A stretch of DNA of 64,000 bases from Sunxiuqinia elliptica (GCF_900113005.1 NZ_FONW01000005.1:62001-126000), one strand, 5' to 3'; shown: positions 24,917 through 35,856, counted from the stretch's first letter. A program made the numbers and translations. The notes: a model not told the origin generated them from the sequence alone.

Positions 24917-25342
24917 ATGAAAACGAATCAAGCACATGCTTTTTGGAAAGGTAATTTGAAAGATGGAAACGGTAGAATGCAGTTTGAAAATAGCGATACA
25001 GAATTCCCGTTTAGTTTTAAATCCAGGTTTGAAGAAGGTGTTGGTGCAAATCCCGAAATGCTGATTGGATCAGCACATGCAGGATGTTTTTCCATGGCTT
25101 TTTCAAATATTTTGGCCGAAGAAGGGTATGAACCGGTTGAGGTTGCAACGAAAGCTAAGATTAAATTGGAAGTAGTTGATGGAGCTCCTACGATTACGAC
25201 CAGTCACCTGGACGTGGTGGCGGAGGTTCCTAACATTGAAGAGAATGTTTTTCAGGAATTGGCAACCAAAGCCAAGGAGAATTGTCCCGTTTCACGAGCT
25301 TTAGGAAGTATTCATATTACCATGGAAGCTAAGCTTCGTTAG
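24917..25342 (+). CDS. OsmC-family peroxiredoxin
   Basis: The 141-residue protein is an OsmC (not Ohr) type: GVGANPEMLIGSAHAGCFSMAFS at about 42-64 with the peroxidatic Cys, and KENCPVSRALG near 122-132 with the resolving Cys. OsmC proteins reduce organic hydroperoxides using a dithiol partner. Complete, with both cysteines intact. The next gene, ppdK, is convergent and shares a strong terminator. Confidence 0.94.
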   Translation: MKTNQAHAFWKGNLKDGNGRMQFENSDTEFPFSFKSRFEEGVGANPEMLIGSAHAGCFSMAFSNILAEEGYEPVEVATKAKIKLEVVDGAPTITTSHLDVVAEVPNIEENVFQELATKAKENCPVSRALGSIHITMEAKLR

Positions 25343-25411
25343 CCACAGGATTTGTTGCTTCAAAATTGGGATTGATTATTTATCCTGATATTTCATAATA
25401 GACCAGAAAAA

Positions 25412-25445
25412 AAGAGCCGTTTCAACTTGTGCTGAAACGGCTCTT
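25412..25445. terminator. bidirectional terminator between osmC and ppdK
   Basis: AAGAGCCGTTTCA (25412-25424) and TGAAACGGCTCTT (25433-25445) form a perfect 13-bp stem with an 8-base loop; an A-run precedes it, giving a T-run for the reverse-strand gene ppdK. Confidence 0.92.
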
Positions 25446-25469
25446 GTGTGTTTGTACTTTTAGAGTTCT

Positions 25470-28181
25470 TTAGTTACGATGTTTAATGTTAGCTAGGGCT
25501 GCTGCAACGCGCGCAATAGGAACGCGGTATGGAGAACAGCTAACGTAATCCAGGTCAACACTGTCGCAGAATTCAACAGAACTTGGTTCACCACCATGCT
25601 CGCCGCAAATACCAACCTTCAAATTAGGTTTCGCGGAGCGTCCTTTTTCAACACCAATTTTTACCAGTTGTCCAACACCGTTACGGTCCAGAACCTGGAA
25701 TGGGTCTTGTTTCAGGATACCATTTTCCAGGTATACCGGAAGGAATTTTCCGGCATCATCACGAGAATAACCCAAGGTCATCTGAGTTAAGTCGTTGGTC
25801 CCGAATGAGAAGAAGTCAGCTTCTGCAGCAACATGATCAGCCGTCAATGCTGCACGAGGAATTTCAATCATTGTACCAACGAGGTAGTCAATGCGATCTC
25901 CTTTTTCTTCAAAGACTTTTTCAGCAGTCGAGCGAATGATTTTAGCTTGATTTCTAAGTTCTGCTACGGTACCTACCAATGGAACCATAATTTCAGGTCG
26001 AGCATCAACACCCTTAGCTTTCAGGTTCAGAGCTGCTTCAATGATTGCACGAGCTTGCATGGCTGTAATTTCAGGATAAGTAATTCCTAAACGACAACCA
26101 CGGTGTCCGAGCATTGGGTTGAATTCTTCCAAATCAGCAATTTTCGATTTTACAGCATCGATAGAAATGCCCATTTCTTTGGCCAATTCTTTTTGTGTTG
26201 CTTGTTGGTGAGGAACAAATTCGTGCAAAGGTGGATCCAGCAGACGAACGGTGACACCATAGCCGGCCATCGCTTCAAAAATCCCTTCAAAATCTTCACG
26301 CTGGTATGGAAGTAATTTGGCTAGTGCTTTTTCACGTCCTTCCAGAGTTGATGATAAAATCATTTCGCGCATGGCTTTAATCCGGTTACCTTCGAAGAAC
26401 ATGTGTTCTGTACGGCAAAGACCAATACCTTGTGCTCCAAAGTCACGGGCAACTTTAGCATCGTGTGGAGTATCAGCGTTGGTGCGCACAGTCATACGTG
26501 CAAACTTATCTGACAGGTCCATGACTTTTCCAAAATCACCACCTAAGTCAGGATTCATTGTTTGTACTTTGCCTTCGTAAACTTGTCCGGTTGTTCCGTT
26601 CAGTGAAATCCAGTCTCCTTCTTTGAATTGTTGCCCGTCAACGTTCATGACGCGGGCTTTGTAGTCAATTTTTACAGCGCCTGCACCTGATACACAGCAT
26701 TTACCCATACCACGAGCAACAACCGCAGCGTGAGAGGTCATTCCTCCGCGCGCCGTTAGAATACCACGAGCAAGGTTCATTCCCTCTAAGTCTTCAGGAG
26801 ACGTTTCGATACGAACCAGAATCGAGTTTTCGTATTTTGATGCCTCATCAGCAAAGAATACAACCTGGCCTGTTGCTGCTCCCGGAGATGCTGGTAATCC
26901 TTTTGCCAGTACTTTGGCGTCTTGTAAAGCAGCTGTGTCAAAAACCGGGTGAAGAAGTTCATCCAATTTCGCTGGCTCAATGCGAGAAAGAGCTGTTTTC
27001 TCGTCAATCATTTCTTGTTCTAGCATGTCAACTGCAATTTTCACCATCGCTGCTCCGGTACGTTTCCCGTTACGGGTTTGCAGTAACCACAATTTGCCAT
27101 CCTGAATGGTGAATTCCAGGTCTTGCATGTCTTTGTAGTGGTTTTCCAGTTTCTCCTGGATGGCCATCAATTCTTTGAAGATTTCAGGCATTGTTTCTTC
27201 CAAAGAAGGGTACTCAGCTTTGCGAACTTCTTCTGTTACTTCAGCTAGTTCAGCCCAGCGCTTACTTCCTTCCAAGGTAATTTGCTGAGGTGTGCGCGTT
27301 CCTGCAACAACATCTTCACCTTGAGCATTGATCAGGTATTCTCCATTGAAAATGTCTTCTCCTGTAGCTGCATCACGGGTGAAAGCTACACCTGTGGCTG
27401 AGGTATCTCCCATATTTCCGTATACCATTGCCTGAACGTTAACGGCAGTACCCCATTCAGCTGGAATGTTGTTCAGCTTACGGTAGTAGATCGCACGCTC
27501 GTTCATCCAGCTATCGAATACCGCAGAAACAGCACCCCAAAGTTGTTCCCATGGATCATCGGGGAAGCTCTTGCCTGTTACTTTAAGTACTGCTTCTTTA
27601 AAGCGGATAACCAATAATTTCAGGTCTTCCGTTGTGAATTGTGTATCCAATTCAATTCCTTTTTCTTCCTTCAGGTTTTCCATGATGGCCTCAAAAGGAT
27701 CAATGTCTTCTTTGCTCTCTGGTTTCATTCCCAGTACAACATCACCATACATTTGAACAAAACGACGATAAGAGTCCCAAGCGAAACGTTCGTTGCCTGA
27801 TTTTTTTGCAATACCTTGAACGGCCAGGTCGTTTAGCCCCAGATTCAATACCGTGTCCATCATTCCAGGCATTGATACCCGTGCGCCGGAACGAACAGAA
27901 ACAAGACAAGGGTTGTCTTTATCTCCAAATGTTGTGTTGGTTAATTCTTCAATAAGAGCAACAGCTGCTTCAACTTCTTCTTTGATTGCTGAAACTGCTG
28001 CGTCATGGCCCTGTTGCGTATAGATGGTACAAACTTCTGTAGTAATTGAAAACCCGGGAGGAACAGGAACTCCGATCAGGTTCATTTCAGCGAGGTTAGC
28101 GCCTTTTCCACCAATGAGGTTTTTCATATCGGCTTTGCCTTCAGCCTTACCATCACCAAATGTATAAACATACTTTGCCAT
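25470..28181 (-). CDS. ppdK: pyruvate, phosphate dikinase
   Basis: At 903 residues this is full length. The N-terminal ATP-grasp domain starts KYVYTFGDGKAEGKADMKNL and has NLIGGKGANLAEM; the central phosphohistidine domain has ARGILTARGGMTSHAAVVAR with the catalytic His; the C-terminal PEP/pyruvate TIM barrel has GLCRTEHMF, GHRGCRLG and GICGEHGGEP. It interconverts pyruvate, ATP and phosphate with PEP, AMP and pyrophosphate, serving glycolysis or gluconeogenesis in anaerobic Bacteroidota. It is transcribed alone, with a terminator downstream. Confidence 0.97.
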   Translation of the reverse strand: MAKYVYTFGDGKAEGKADMKNLIGGKGANLAEMNLIGVPVPPGFSITTEVCTIYTQQGHDAAVSAIKEEVEAAVALIEELTNTTFGDKDNPCLVSVRSGARVSMPGMMDTVLNLGLNDLAVQGIAKKSGNERFAWDSYRRFVQMYGDVVLGMKPESKEDIDPFEAIMENLKEEKGIELDTQFTTEDLKLLVIRFKEAVLKVTGKSFPDDPWEQLWGAVSAVFDSWMNERAIYYRKLNNIPAEWGTAVNVQAMVYGNMGDTSATGVAFTRDAATGEDIFNGEYLINAQGEDVVAGTRTPQQITLEGSKRWAELAEVTEEVRKAEYPSLEETMPEIFKELMAIQEKLENHYKDMQDLEFTIQDGKLWLLQTRNGKRTGAAMVKIAVDMLEQEMIDEKTALSRIEPAKLDELLHPVFDTAALQDAKVLAKGLPASPGAATGQVVFFADEASKYENSILVRIETSPEDLEGMNLARGILTARGGMTSHAAVVARGMGKCCVSGAGAVKIDYKARVMNVDGQQFKEGDWISLNGTTGQVYEGKVQTMNPDLGGDFGKVMDLSDKFARMTVRTNADTPHDAKVARDFGAQGIGLCRTEHMFFEGNRIKAMREMILSSTLEGREKALAKLLPYQREDFEGIFEAMAGYGVTVRLLDPPLHEFVPHQQATQKELAKEMGISIDAVKSKIADLEEFNPMLGHRGCRLGITYPEITAMQARAIIEAALNLKAKGVDARPEIMVPLVGTVAELRNQAKIIRSTAEKVFEEKGDRIDYLVGTMIEIPRAALTADHVAAEADFFSFGTNDLTQMTLGYSRDDAGKFLPVYLENGILKQDPFQVLDRNGVGQLVKIGVEKGRSAKPNLKVGICGEHGGEPSSVEFCDSVDLDYVSCSPYRVPIARVAAALANIKHRN

Positions 28182-28677
28182 AAAGCGTTTTTTGAGGGTT
28201 AGTTAAAATATAATATTCAGTTAATGTTAATCACGTTATTTGGACTCGTTAAAATTGAAAAAATGAATCCTAAAAAACAACCAAAAGCTCTGTTTTTTAG
28301 CCACTTTATGAAAATGTGGGTGATTGTTGTTGAATTGTTTCTGGCGAAAGATTGCAAATTTAATAAATCCAATAATATTTCTTGTTGTTTTACTTAAAAT
28401 AAATGCTACAAAAGCAAGCTTGGACGAATCTGCATTTTTTTCACTTACAATGGACAAGTAAAACAACTAAAAGTTCATCAAAAGTGAGGGAATAATTAAT
28501 AGGAGCATAATTTGATTGGATTTAATGGTAGAAAGAATAGGGAAACGAAAAGAAAATGCACTATTTCTGGCGTTTTTTGTGGCAAATCGTAATTAGAAGT
28601 AATGAATTGAAGCAATAGTGAGTTGAATTCTTAACATTTATTAACGTTGCTTGTAGGTTCTTAACTATAATTCCCGG

Positions 28678-28685
28678 TACTTTTG
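28678..28685 (+). promoter_or_regulatory. -7 element TACTTTTG ahead of a possible small RNA
   Basis: TACTTTTG is an exact match to TAnnTTTG. A TTG at 28651-28653 lies somewhat too far upstream (24 bp) for a standard -33 element, so promoter strength is uncertain. Confidence 0.45.
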
Positions 28686-28690
28686 TATTG

Positions 28691-28778
28691 TAAGTTTTTC
28701 AAATAGATAAGTAATTTTTTTCATAGAGATAGGTTTGGTTAAGTTATAAAAAAGGATGGTCCCAGCCATCCTTTTTTT
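28691..28778 (+). ncRNA. candidate small RNA of about 88 nt ending in an intrinsic terminator
   Basis: An intrinsic terminator with no upstream gene lies here: AAAGGATGG (28751-28759), loop TCCCAG, CCATCCTTT (28766-28774), then a T-run to 28778. A consensus -7 element lies about 90 bp upstream, so a transcript from about 28691 to 28778 is likely. The body is AT-rich with no start codon plus good frame. Orphan terminator plus promoter suggests a trans-acting RNA, or else premature termination in a long clpB leader. No known RNA family was recognised. Confidence 0.4.
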
Positions 28779-28999
28779 ATTGGCCTGTTTTGAGGCCAGA
28801 AAATTTGATGTGAATGCCTGCTTCGGGACGGAGGATTTCTCGGTTATCTGTCAAAACTACTTTCCGTTTTCTTCTTTTCAGAAAAAATTTCCTATTTTCT
28901 TTGTGTGACTAGGACAAAATGTCTGTATCCGGTTGGTGTTTAGGGCTTGGCTGACTTTTTGGTTTATTGGGATAGTCATGAAAATAAAAGGAGGAAACC

Positions 29000-31588
29000 A
29001 TGAATTTTAACAACTTTACAATTAAATCTCAGGAAGCTTTGCAGCATGCGTTTGAAGTGGCGCAAGCTAATCAACAGCAGTCTATCGAAACAGGACATGT
29101 GTTGAAAGGGTTACTGCATGCCGCGGAGAATGTTACCGGTTTTCTTTTGAAAAAGATGGGAGTGAATACCGGTATCTTTCAGCAAGCTTTGGAGAAAATC
29201 ATTGCTTCATATCCTAAAGTTAGTGGAGGAGAACAATACTTATCCGGAAATACAAATAAGGCTTTGCAAAAGTCTGTTGACATCTCTCGAAAAATGGGCG
29301 ATGAGTTTGTTTCGGTAGAGCATATTTTAATGGCTTTATTGGAAACAGGAGATACAATCTCGAACTTGCTTAAAGATAGTGGCGTTGGACGAAAAGAACT
29401 GAATGCAGCTGTTGAGGAGTTGAGAAAAGGAGCTAAGGTGCAGAGTCAAACCGCCGAAGATCAGTTTAATTCGCTGAGCCGTTTTGCTGTTAACTTGAAT
29501 GAAATGGCTCGAAATGGCAAGCTTGACCCGGTGATTGGTCGGGATGATGAAATCCGACGGTTGCTGCAGATTCTTTCTCGCCGGACAAAAAATAATCCGG
29601 TGTTGATTGGAGAGCCGGGAACAGGGAAAACGGCTATTGCAGAAGGATTAGCTCATCGGATTGTGCGGGGCGATGTCCCCGAAAATCTAAAATCAAAGCA
29701 ACTATTCTCGTTGGATATGGGCGCTTTGGTTGCTGGGGCAAAATACAAGGGTGAGTTTGAAGAACGCCTAAAAGCGGTTGTCAACGAAGTAGTTAAGTCT
29801 GATGGTGAGGTCATTTTGTTTATCGATGAGATTCATACCTTGGTCGGTGCAGGAAAAGGGGAAGGAGCAATGGATGCTGCTAATATTTTAAAGCCTGCAT
29901 TAGCTCGGGGCGAGTTGCGTGCGATAGGAGCCACAACTTTGAATGAATACCAAAAGTACTTTGAGAAGGATAAAGCATTGGAGCGCCGTTTTCAGATTGT
30001 TATGGTCAACGAACCGGATGCCTTGAGTGCGATTTCGATTCTGAGAGGATTGAAAGAACGCTACGAAGGACACCATAAAGTACGGATTAAGGACAATGCA
30101 ATCATTGCTGCGGTAGAGCTTTCACAGCGGTATATTTCAGATCGTTTTTTGCCGGATAAGGCTATCGATTTGATGGATGAAGCGGCTGCCAAGTTGCGTT
30201 TGGAAATGGACTCTGTTCCAGAGGAGTTGGATGAAATTGAACGTCGGATTAAGCAGCTTGAAATTGAGCGTGAGGCAATCAAGCGGGAGAAAGATGAAAG
30301 CAAGCTGGCGTCGTTGCATGAAGAAATTGCCAACTTGAAGGAAGAACAATCGCGCTATCGGGCTCAATGGGAAATGGAGAAATCCTTGATTGATCAAATT
30401 CAGCAGAATAAAACTAATATTGAAAGCTTTAAGTTTGAAGCGGAGCAAGCTGAGCGTTCCGGAGATTATGGAACGGTTGCCGAGATTCGGTATGGAAAAA
30501 TAAAGGAAGCGGAGGAGGAAATTGTTCGTTTGCAGGCTGAACTGCAACAAATTCAAGGCGATTCTTTAATAAAAGAAGAAGTTGATGCTGAGGATATTGC
30601 TGATGTGGTTGCTCGATGGACCGGAATTCCGGTATCGAAAATGCTGCAAAGTGAGCGCGAAAAGCTGTTGCACCTGGAAGAGGAGTTGCACAAGCGCGTT
30701 GTTGGGCAGCAGGAAGCAATTCGCGCTGTTGCCGATGCCGTGCGGCGAAGCCGGGCTGGTTTGCAGGATGAGAAAAGGCCAATTGGATCCTTCATCTTTT
30801 TGGGGACAACCGGAGTTGGAAAAACGGAGTTGGCAAAAGCTTTGGCCGAATACCTGTTTGACGATGAAAATATGATCACTCGTATCGATATGTCGGAGTA
30901 TCAGGAAAAATTTTCAGTGACTCGCTTGATCGGTTCTCCTCCAGGGTATGTTGGTTACGATGAGGGCGGTCAGCTGTCTGAGGCCGTGAGGCGGAAACCT
31001 TATTCTGTTGTGCTTTTTGATGAGATTGAGAAAGCGCATCCTGATGTATTTAACGTCTTGCTGCAGGTGTTGGATGATGGCCGTTTAACAGATAATAAAG
31101 GGCGTTTGGTGAATTTCAAAAACACCCTGATCATTATGACTTCAAACTTGGGCTCTCAGATAATCCAAGAAGGATATGAGCGAATGAATGACTCAAATAA
31201 AGGAGCGGTGTATGAAGAAACACGTCAGGCGATTTTTAATTTGTTGCGGAAGACGATTCGTCCGGAGTTTTTGAACCGAATTGATGAGACAATCATGTTT
31301 ACCCCCTTGTCTCGGGAGGATATTCGTGAGATTGTCCGGATTCAGTTTAGCCGGATAATTAAGCGGTTAGGAAATCAGGATTTGAAGATTGAAATTAGTG
31401 ATGAAGCTGTTAACTGGCTCGCTGTTGTTGGTTACGATCCGCAGTATGGAGCACGTCCGGTTAACCGTTTGTTGCAAAAGTATATTTTGAATGACTTGTC
31501 GAAAAAGATATTGGCAGGTGAAGTTGATGTTAATCACACCATCAAAATTGAACTTGAAGATGATGAGTTACAATTCAAAAGCGAATAA
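29000..31588 (+). CDS. clpB: ClpB disaggregase ATPase
   Basis: The 862-residue protein is a complete class-I Hsp100. Residues 1-145 are the double Clp-N repeat; NBD1 has Walker A GEPGTGKT at 204-211 and Walker [10 protein letters not shown]; residues about 405-530 form the coiled-coil M domain that distinguishes ClpB from ClpA/C; NBD2 has Walker A GTTGVGKT near 602-610 and [13 protein letters not shown]. The C-terminal D2-small domain follows. It rescues aggregated proteins with DnaK. A strong AGGAGG precedes the ATG by 5 bp. A terminator follows immediately. Confidence 0.98.
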   Translation: MNFNNFTIKSQEALQHAFEVAQANQQQSIETGHVLKGLLHAAENVTGFLLKKMGVNTGIFQQALEKIIASYPKVSGGEQYLSGNTNKALQKSVDISRKMGDEFVSVEHILMALLETGDTISNLLKDSGVGRKELNAAVEELRKGAKVQSQTAEDQFNSLSRFAVNLNEMARNGKLDPVIGRDDEIRRLLQILSRRTKNNPVLIGEPGTGKTAIAEGLAHRIVRGDVPENLKSKQLFSLDMGALVAGAKYKGEFEERLKAVVNEVVKSDGEVILFIDEIHTLVGAGKGEGAMDAANILKPALARGELRAIGATTLNEYQKYFEKDKALERRFQIVMVNEPDALSAISILRGLKERYEGHHKVRIKDNAIIAAVELSQRYISDRFLPDKAIDLMDEAAAKLRLEMDSVPEELDEIERRIKQLEIEREAIKREKDESKLASLHEEIANLKEEQSRYRAQWEMEKSLIDQIQQNKTNIESFKFEAEQAERSGDYGTVAEIRYGKIKEAEEEIVRLQAELQQIQGDSLIKEEVDAEDIADVVARWTGIPVSKMLQSEREKLLHLEEELHKRVVGQQEAIRAVADAVRRSRAGLQDEKRPIGSFIFLGTTGVGKTELAKALAEYLFDDENMITRIDMSEYQEKFSVTRLIGSPPGYVGYDEGGQLSEAVRRKPYSVVLFDEIEKAHPDVFNVLLQVLDDGRLTDNKGRLVNFKNTLIIMTSNLGSQIIQEGYERMNDSNKGAVYEETRQAIFNLLRKTIRPEFLNRIDETIMFTPLSREDIREIVRIQFSRIIKRLGNQDLKIEISDEAVNWLAVVGYDPQYGARPVNRLLQKYILNDLSKKILAGEVDVNHTIKIELEDDELQFKSE

Positions 31589-31590
31589 AA

Positions 31591-31614
31591 AAGAGGCAGG
31601 ATTTCCTGCCTCTT
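31591..31614 (+). terminator. clpB terminator
   Basis: AAGAGGCAGGA (31591-31601) and TCCTGCCTCTT (31604-31614), an 11-bp perfect stem, followed by a T-run; it begins within a few bases of the clpB stop. Confidence 0.95.
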
Positions 31615-31717
31615 TTTTATATCGTGTACTAATTTTTACTGTGTTGAAGGTTGTTTGGTTTTAATCATCTAAAATGATGGAATAGTAACCTGGCTTTATT
31701 GAAAAGCTAGCGAGCGG

Positions 31718-32071
31718 TTATAAGGTCTCTAAAACTTCTTGTAGCTCTTTTTCTGCATGAGCTATTACCTCGTCAAATTCTTTTAGAAAGTCGGGATAGG
31801 TTTCAATTGCTTCCAGCTTTTGCGTCTTCAATTGCAGATCTTTTAGTTTCCATCCCAGATCCTCCATTCCAAAAGTCATAACCGAAGATTTGGCTTTATG
31901 TGCTAGTTCTCCCAATTCCTTATATCTTTTGTTTTCTAAATGGTCGTGCAACCCATTTTTAAATTCGGGTAACTGGTCGAAAAACATGAGAATGAATTCT
32001 TTCAGAATTTCATCTTCGTCACCGGTGATTTCCTTGAGGTAGTCTAAGTTGGTGTAATTTTTTTCAGGCAT
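31718..32071 (-). CDS. Hpt-domain phosphotransfer protein
   Basis: I chose the ATG at 32071 (MPEKNYTNLDYLKEITGDED), giving 117 residues, normal for a stand-alone Hpt. The phospho-accepting His is H58 in ELAHKAKSSVMTFGM, matching the AHxxKSS pattern. The N-terminal LDYLKEITGDEDEILKEFI matches the first helix of the four-helix bundle. Such proteins relay phosphoryl groups between hybrid histidine kinases and response regulators; no kinase is encoded nearby, so the partner is elsewhere. It lies convergent to clpB. Confidence 0.9.
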   Translation of the reverse strand: MPEKNYTNLDYLKEITGDEDEILKEFILMFFDQLPEFKNGLHDHLENKRYKELGELAHKAKSSVMTFGMEDLGWKLKDLQLKTQKLEAIETYPDFLKEFDEVIAHAEKELQEVLETL

Positions 32072-32414
32072 GCGTTTGAAAATATGTTTTAACATACAAT
32101 AATAGCTAAAATTCGAATACAATGCCAACGCAGCCAAGCAGATAATATTTTAACTTTGCGATGATATTTTTCATGATTTAAAGATTTTGGAAGTCTTACT
32201 TTTGATGTCCCAATGAAAATTTTGTGAGACACTTGAAGGGAAATATTTCCTCTTTTTTTATGAAATTTTTTTGACAGAGAAAGTTGAAAATGTTTAATTT
32301 GACGTGCCAATACTGAGTCGATAATAACTTAGTTCTTGGTATTTCTTAGGAACTGTTGAATCGAGCATAGTGCCATTTTATGGGTAGTATGCCGGAAAAT
32401 TAAATTTTAAACGA
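32072..32414. other. divergent gene-free region, hpt/gcvT
   Basis: A 343-bp spacer. It has two good -7 elements on the forward strand, TAACTTTG near 32151 and TACTTTTG at 32197-32204, both over 200 bp before gcvT, and a GGAAATATTTCC palindrome near 32241 followed by a T-run. These could mark a long gcvT leader with early termination, or simply chance in AT-rich sequence. No glycine-riboswitch-like structure was recognised. Confidence 0.35.
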
Positions 32415-33506
32415 ATGAAAAAAACTGCATTCAATCAACTACATAAAGATGCTGGTGGTAAAATGGTCGAATTTGCTGGATACGAAATGCCAGTTGAATT
32501 CAACGGAATTAAAGAAGAGCACTTAACGGTACGTAATGCTGTAGGTGTTTTTGATGTGTCTCACATGGGCGAATTTTGGGTGAAAGGGCCTAATGCAGCC
32601 AAATTGGTGCAAAAACTGACGACCAATGATATCTCGAAACTGCGAATGGGGCAGGCTCAATACACTTGTTTCCCGAACGGAAAAGGTGGTATTGTTGATG
32701 ATTTTTTGGTTTATTATTATGAGCCCAATAAATACATGTTGGTTGTTAATGCTGCCAATATTGAAAAAGACTGGAATTGGGTTGTTTCTCAAAACGATGT
32801 TGGTGCAGAGCTTGAAAATGCTTCAGACGAAATTAGTCAGCTGGCTATTCAGGGACCAAAAGCAACTGAGGTTTTGCAAAAACTGACAAAGGTTGATTTA
32901 GCAGACGTTCCATTTTATACGTTTGTTACTGATAAGTTTGCTGGGGTAGACGATGTCATTATTTCTGCTACTGGCTATACCGGATCCGGTGGTTTTGAGT
33001 TGTATTTTCACAACAAAGATGCGGAACAAATTTATAAAGCGATATTTGAAGCTGGCGAAGAATTTGGAATTAAGCCAATTGGATTAGGCGCTCGCGACAC
33101 CTTGCGCTTGGAGATGGGATTCTGTTTGTACGGAAACGATATCGACGATACAACAAGTCCGATTGCTGCTGGCTTGGGCTGGATTACCAAGTTTAACGAT
33201 GATAATGAATTCATTGATAAAGAGTTGCTTCAGGTTCAGAAGCTCGAAGGAGTGAGCAGTAAGCTGCGTGGCTTTGAAATGATTGATCGCGGAATTCCTC
33301 GCCATGGTTATGAGTTAGCTGATAGCGAAGGACAAGTTATTGGACACGTAACGTCAGGCACACAATCTCCAATGTTGAACAAAGGAATTGGAATGGGATA
33401 CGTAGCCAAGGAGTATTCTGCTTTTGGAACAGAAATATTTGTGAAGGTTCGCAATAAATTATTAAAAGCAAAGGTGGTAAAAGTACCTTTCGTAAGTCTT
33501 CAATAA
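32415..33506 (+). CDS. gcvT: aminomethyltransferase (glycine cleavage T protein)
   Basis: A 363-residue GcvT, complete. Typical blocks: N-terminal [22 protein letters not shown], then [35 protein letters not shown] (with the catalytic Asp region), [15 protein letters not shown] and [21 protein letters not shown]. It transfers the methylene unit from the lipoyl H-protein to tetrahydrofolate. GcvH and GcvP are not in the window, so the cleavage system is split across the genome. A perfect palindromic terminator follows. Confidence 0.97.
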   Translation: MKKTAFNQLHKDAGGKMVEFAGYEMPVEFNGIKEEHLTVRNAVGVFDVSHMGEFWVKGPNAAKLVQKLTTNDISKLRMGQAQYTCFPNGKGGIVDDFLVYYYEPNKYMLVVNAANIEKDWNWVVSQNDVGAELENASDEISQLAIQGPKATEVLQKLTKVDLADVPFYTFVTDKFAGVDDVIISATGYTGSGGFELYFHNKDAEQIYKAIFEAGEEFGIKPIGLGARDTLRLEMGFCLYGNDIDDTTSPIAAGLGWITKFNDDNEFIDKELLQVQKLEGVSSKLRGFEMIDRGIPRHGYELADSEGQVIGHVTSGTQSPMLNKGIGMGYVAKEYSAFGTEIFVKVRNKLLKAKVVKVPFVSLQ

Positions 33507-33537
33507 GGGGGTTGACTTACAACTTTTCTAATCTGAG

Positions 33538-33559
33538 AGCCTGCTGAATTCAGCAGGCT
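33538..33559 (+). terminator. gcvT terminator
   Basis: AGCCTGCTGAA and its exact inverse TTCAGCAGGCT form an uninterrupted 22-bp palindrome followed by a T-run. Confidence 0.92.
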
Positions 33560-33719
33560 TTTTTTGGGCAATAAATCTGTGAAGAGGCAGAAAAGAAACA
33601 ATACTTTGCTTTCTGTGTTGTTTTGTAGCATCGTGCTTGTTGTCATTCTTAAAAATTAACAATTTGAATAAAATACAGGAAATCTCGTATTCATTTCTGT
33701 CTTATTCTTTCCAGAAACT

Positions 33720-33727
33720 TATCTTTG
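33720..33727 (+). promoter_or_regulatory. -7 element TATCTTTG upstream of comB
   Basis: Exact TAnnTTTG match, 26 bp before the comB ATG. The region about 20 bp upstream reads TTTCTG rather than TTTG, so the -33 is weak. Confidence 0.5.
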
Positions 33728-33753
33728 CGTCGTTTGAACCTTGAACATAAAAG

Positions 33754-34503
33754 ATGAATCACAAAAAACGTCGACTTGAAGTTTGCCTTTCTCCGGCAAT
33801 TTATGAGAAACATGCCAATGATGAGAATATTGTTGTTGTTATTGATGTTTTAAGAGCAACTTCCTCGATTTGTAATGCTTTTGCTAATGGCGTGAAGCGG
33901 ATTATTCCGGTAGCTACTGTTGAGGAAGCCCGGCAAAAAAAGGAAGACGGTTATACGGTTGCCTCTGAGCGTGATGGCTATGTGCTTGATTTTGCTGATT
34001 TTGGGAATTCTCCATTCAATTTTAGTGCTGATAAAGTAAAAGGAAAAGAGATTGTCTATTCAACCACCAATGGAACTCGTTGTATTCATATGGCCAGTCA
34101 TTCTCGAGAAGTGCTGATTGGTTCCTTTCTAAATTTATCGGCATTGGCAAACTACCTCTTGAAGCAAGACGCGCCGGTACTCATTTTTTGTGCTTCCTGG
34201 AAAGATCGATTTAGCTTGGAAGATACTGTCTGCGCAGGTGCCTTGGCCGAGCGTTTATTGGCTTCTGGTCAATTTGAGAGCATTTGTGATGCGGTAACGG
34301 CCTCGGTCGATTTGTGGTCGCTGGCGAAAGATGATTTGTTTGGGTACATTCAAAAGGCGGCCCAAAAGGATCGTTTAGCATCGAAAGGTTTAGATGATTG
34401 CATCGCCTTTTGTCATGAGCCGGATCAAATGGACTTGGTCCCCTATTTTGATGATGGGAGCTTGCTAGCAAAGGTCTCTACTCCTTGCGAAGTCAACGAG
34501 TAG
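33754..34503 (+). CDS. comB: 2-phosphosulfolactate phosphatase-family protein
   Basis: A 249-residue ComB-family protein: VVVIDVLRATSSICNAF at about 27-43 (with Asp and Arg of the active site), DFGNSPF, IVYSTTNGTRCI at about 107-118 and FCASWKDRFSLEDTVCAG near 148-165. In methanogens ComB makes sulfolactate for coenzyme M; in bacteria without that pathway the homologue is common and its substrate is unsettled, possibly sulfolactate metabolism or another phosphate ester. No ComA or ComC is nearby. The product name should be treated as family-level. Confidence 0.88.
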   Translation: MNHKKRRLEVCLSPAIYEKHANDENIVVVIDVLRATSSICNAFANGVKRIIPVATVEEARQKKEDGYTVASERDGYVLDFADFGNSPFNFSADKVKGKEIVYSTTNGTRCIHMASHSREVLIGSFLNLSALANYLLKQDAPVLIFCASWKDRFSLEDTVCAGALAERLLASGQFESICDAVTASVDLWSLAKDDLFGYIQKAAQKDRLASKGLDDCIAFCHEPDQMDLVPYFDDGSLLAKVSTPCEVNE

Positions 34504-34779
34504 CGTGTTTTGGTACACTGGCGAAATAGTGCTGGGTGATTGAGGAGTGGTTCGAAGAAGAAGGGAAAGCAGCACCACCGGCTGTTTTTAGTATAGGAAA
34601 AATAAGTTACTTTTTTATGATTTCTGTCAAAACGGATGAGATGATTGGTAATGTTTTACAACTTATTCAAGAAGAGAACAGACTGATTTTTCTCAGATAT
34701 CAGCCTTTCATTTTTCCTTTATTTTGATTGAATATATAACTTTAGCAAAAAATAAATTTAACCCTTAATATTAAATAAA

Positions 34780-35856
34780 ATGAAGAAGCATAATTTTTCA
34801 GCTGGACCTTCAATTTTACCACAATTTACCATCGAAAAGACAGCTGAAGGCATTAAAGATTTTGCCGGCTCTGGTCTTTCTGTTATGGAAGTTTCGCATC
34901 GTGGAAAAGATTTTGTCGCTGTAATGGACGAAGCTCAGGCTTTGTTTCGTGAATTACTGAATATTCCTGAAGATTACTCGGTACTATTTCTGGGGGGCGG
35001 TGCTTCGTTGCAATTCTGCATGATTCCGTACAACCTAATGAGTAAGAAAGCGGCTTACCTGAATACTGGTGCGTGGTCAGCAAAAGCAATCAAAGAAGCT
35101 AAATTCTTTGGTGAAGTTGTTGAAGTTGCTTCTTCGAAGGATACCGTTTACAATTATATCCCAAAAGATTTTGAAGTTCCTGCTGATGCAGATTATTTCC
35201 ACTTTACTTCAAACAACACCATTTACGGAACCCAAATTCGTAAAGATTTTGATTTAGATATCCCTGTTGTTTGTGATATGTCGTCAGATATTTTTTCTCG
35301 TAAAATTGATGTTTCTAAATACGGAATCATTTACGGTGGAGCTCAAAAGAACTTGGCGCCTGCTGGTGTTGCTTTTGTTATCATTAAAAATGACTTGGTC
35401 GGAAAAGTTGACCGTGCCATTCCAACCATGTTGAACTACCAAACACATATCGACGGCGGTTCCATGTTCAACACACCTCCTGTTGTGCCAATCTTTGCCG
35501 CTTTGCAAACCTTGAAATGGTTGAAAGCAAATGGTGGTATTGAAGCTATGGAGAAAATCAATGAAGAGAAAGCAGCTTTGCTTTATGATGAGATTGACCG
35601 GAATCCTGTATTTAAAGGTACTGTCTTGAATAAAGAAGATCGCTCATTGATGAATGTTTGCTTCATTATGAATGATGGTTATGAAGCGTTGGAAAAAGAA
35701 TTCCTGGAGTTTGCAACAGGAAAAGGTATGTCAGCAATTAAGGGACACCGCTCGGTTGGTGGTTTCCGTGCATCGATTTACAATGCCATGCCAAAATCAA
35801 GTATTCAAGCCCTGATCGATTGTATGCAGGAGTTTGAGAAAAAACATGCAAAATAG
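34780..35856 (+). CDS. serC: phosphoserine aminotransferase
   Basis: The 358-residue protein starts [14 protein letters not shown], the standard SerC opening, and has [26 protein letters not shown] and the PLP lysine in [13 protein letters not shown] near residue 190. [15 protein letters not shown] near the C-terminus gives the substrate Arg. It makes phosphoserine from phosphohydroxypyruvate and is followed by serA, the preceding step, in the order usual for Bacteroidota. Confidence 0.97.
   Translation: MKKHNFSAGPSILPQFTIEKTAEGIKDFAGSGLSVMEVSHRGKDFVAVMDEAQALFRELLNIPEDYSVLFLGGGASLQFCMIPYNLMSKKAAYLNTGAWSAKAIKEAKFFGEVVEVASSKDTVYNYIPKDFEVPADADYFHFTSNNTIYGTQIRKDFDLDIPVVCDMSSDIFSRKIDVSKYGIIYGGAQKNLAPAGVAFVIIKNDLVGKVDRAIPTMLNYQTHIDGGSMFNTPPVVPIFAALQTLKWLKANGGIEAMEKINEEKAALLYDEIDRNPVFKGTVLNKEDRSLMNVCFIMNDGYEALEKEFLEFATGKGMSAIKGHRSVGGFRASIYNAMPKSSIQALIDCMQEFEKKHAK

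Larger units (their letters stand above)
28182..28999. other. 818-bp gene-free stretch between ppdK and clpB
   Basis: No convincing protein gene is present on either strand; the one open frame of about 76 codons near 28236-28466 has poor composition. The stretch holds the ppdK promoter region, a possible small RNA (28691-28778), and the clpB leader. The clpB ribosome-binding site AGGAGG at 28989-28994 is unusually strong for this phylum. Confidence 0.6.

Noticed and set aside
28236-28466. 76-codon frame upstream of ppdK
   Set aside because: Phe/Lys/Asn-rich translation of AT-rich intergenic DNA, no ribosome-binding site and no motif.
34536-34727. 63-codon frame between comB and serC
   Set aside because: Composition is atypical and it runs into the likely serC promoter; no supporting feature.
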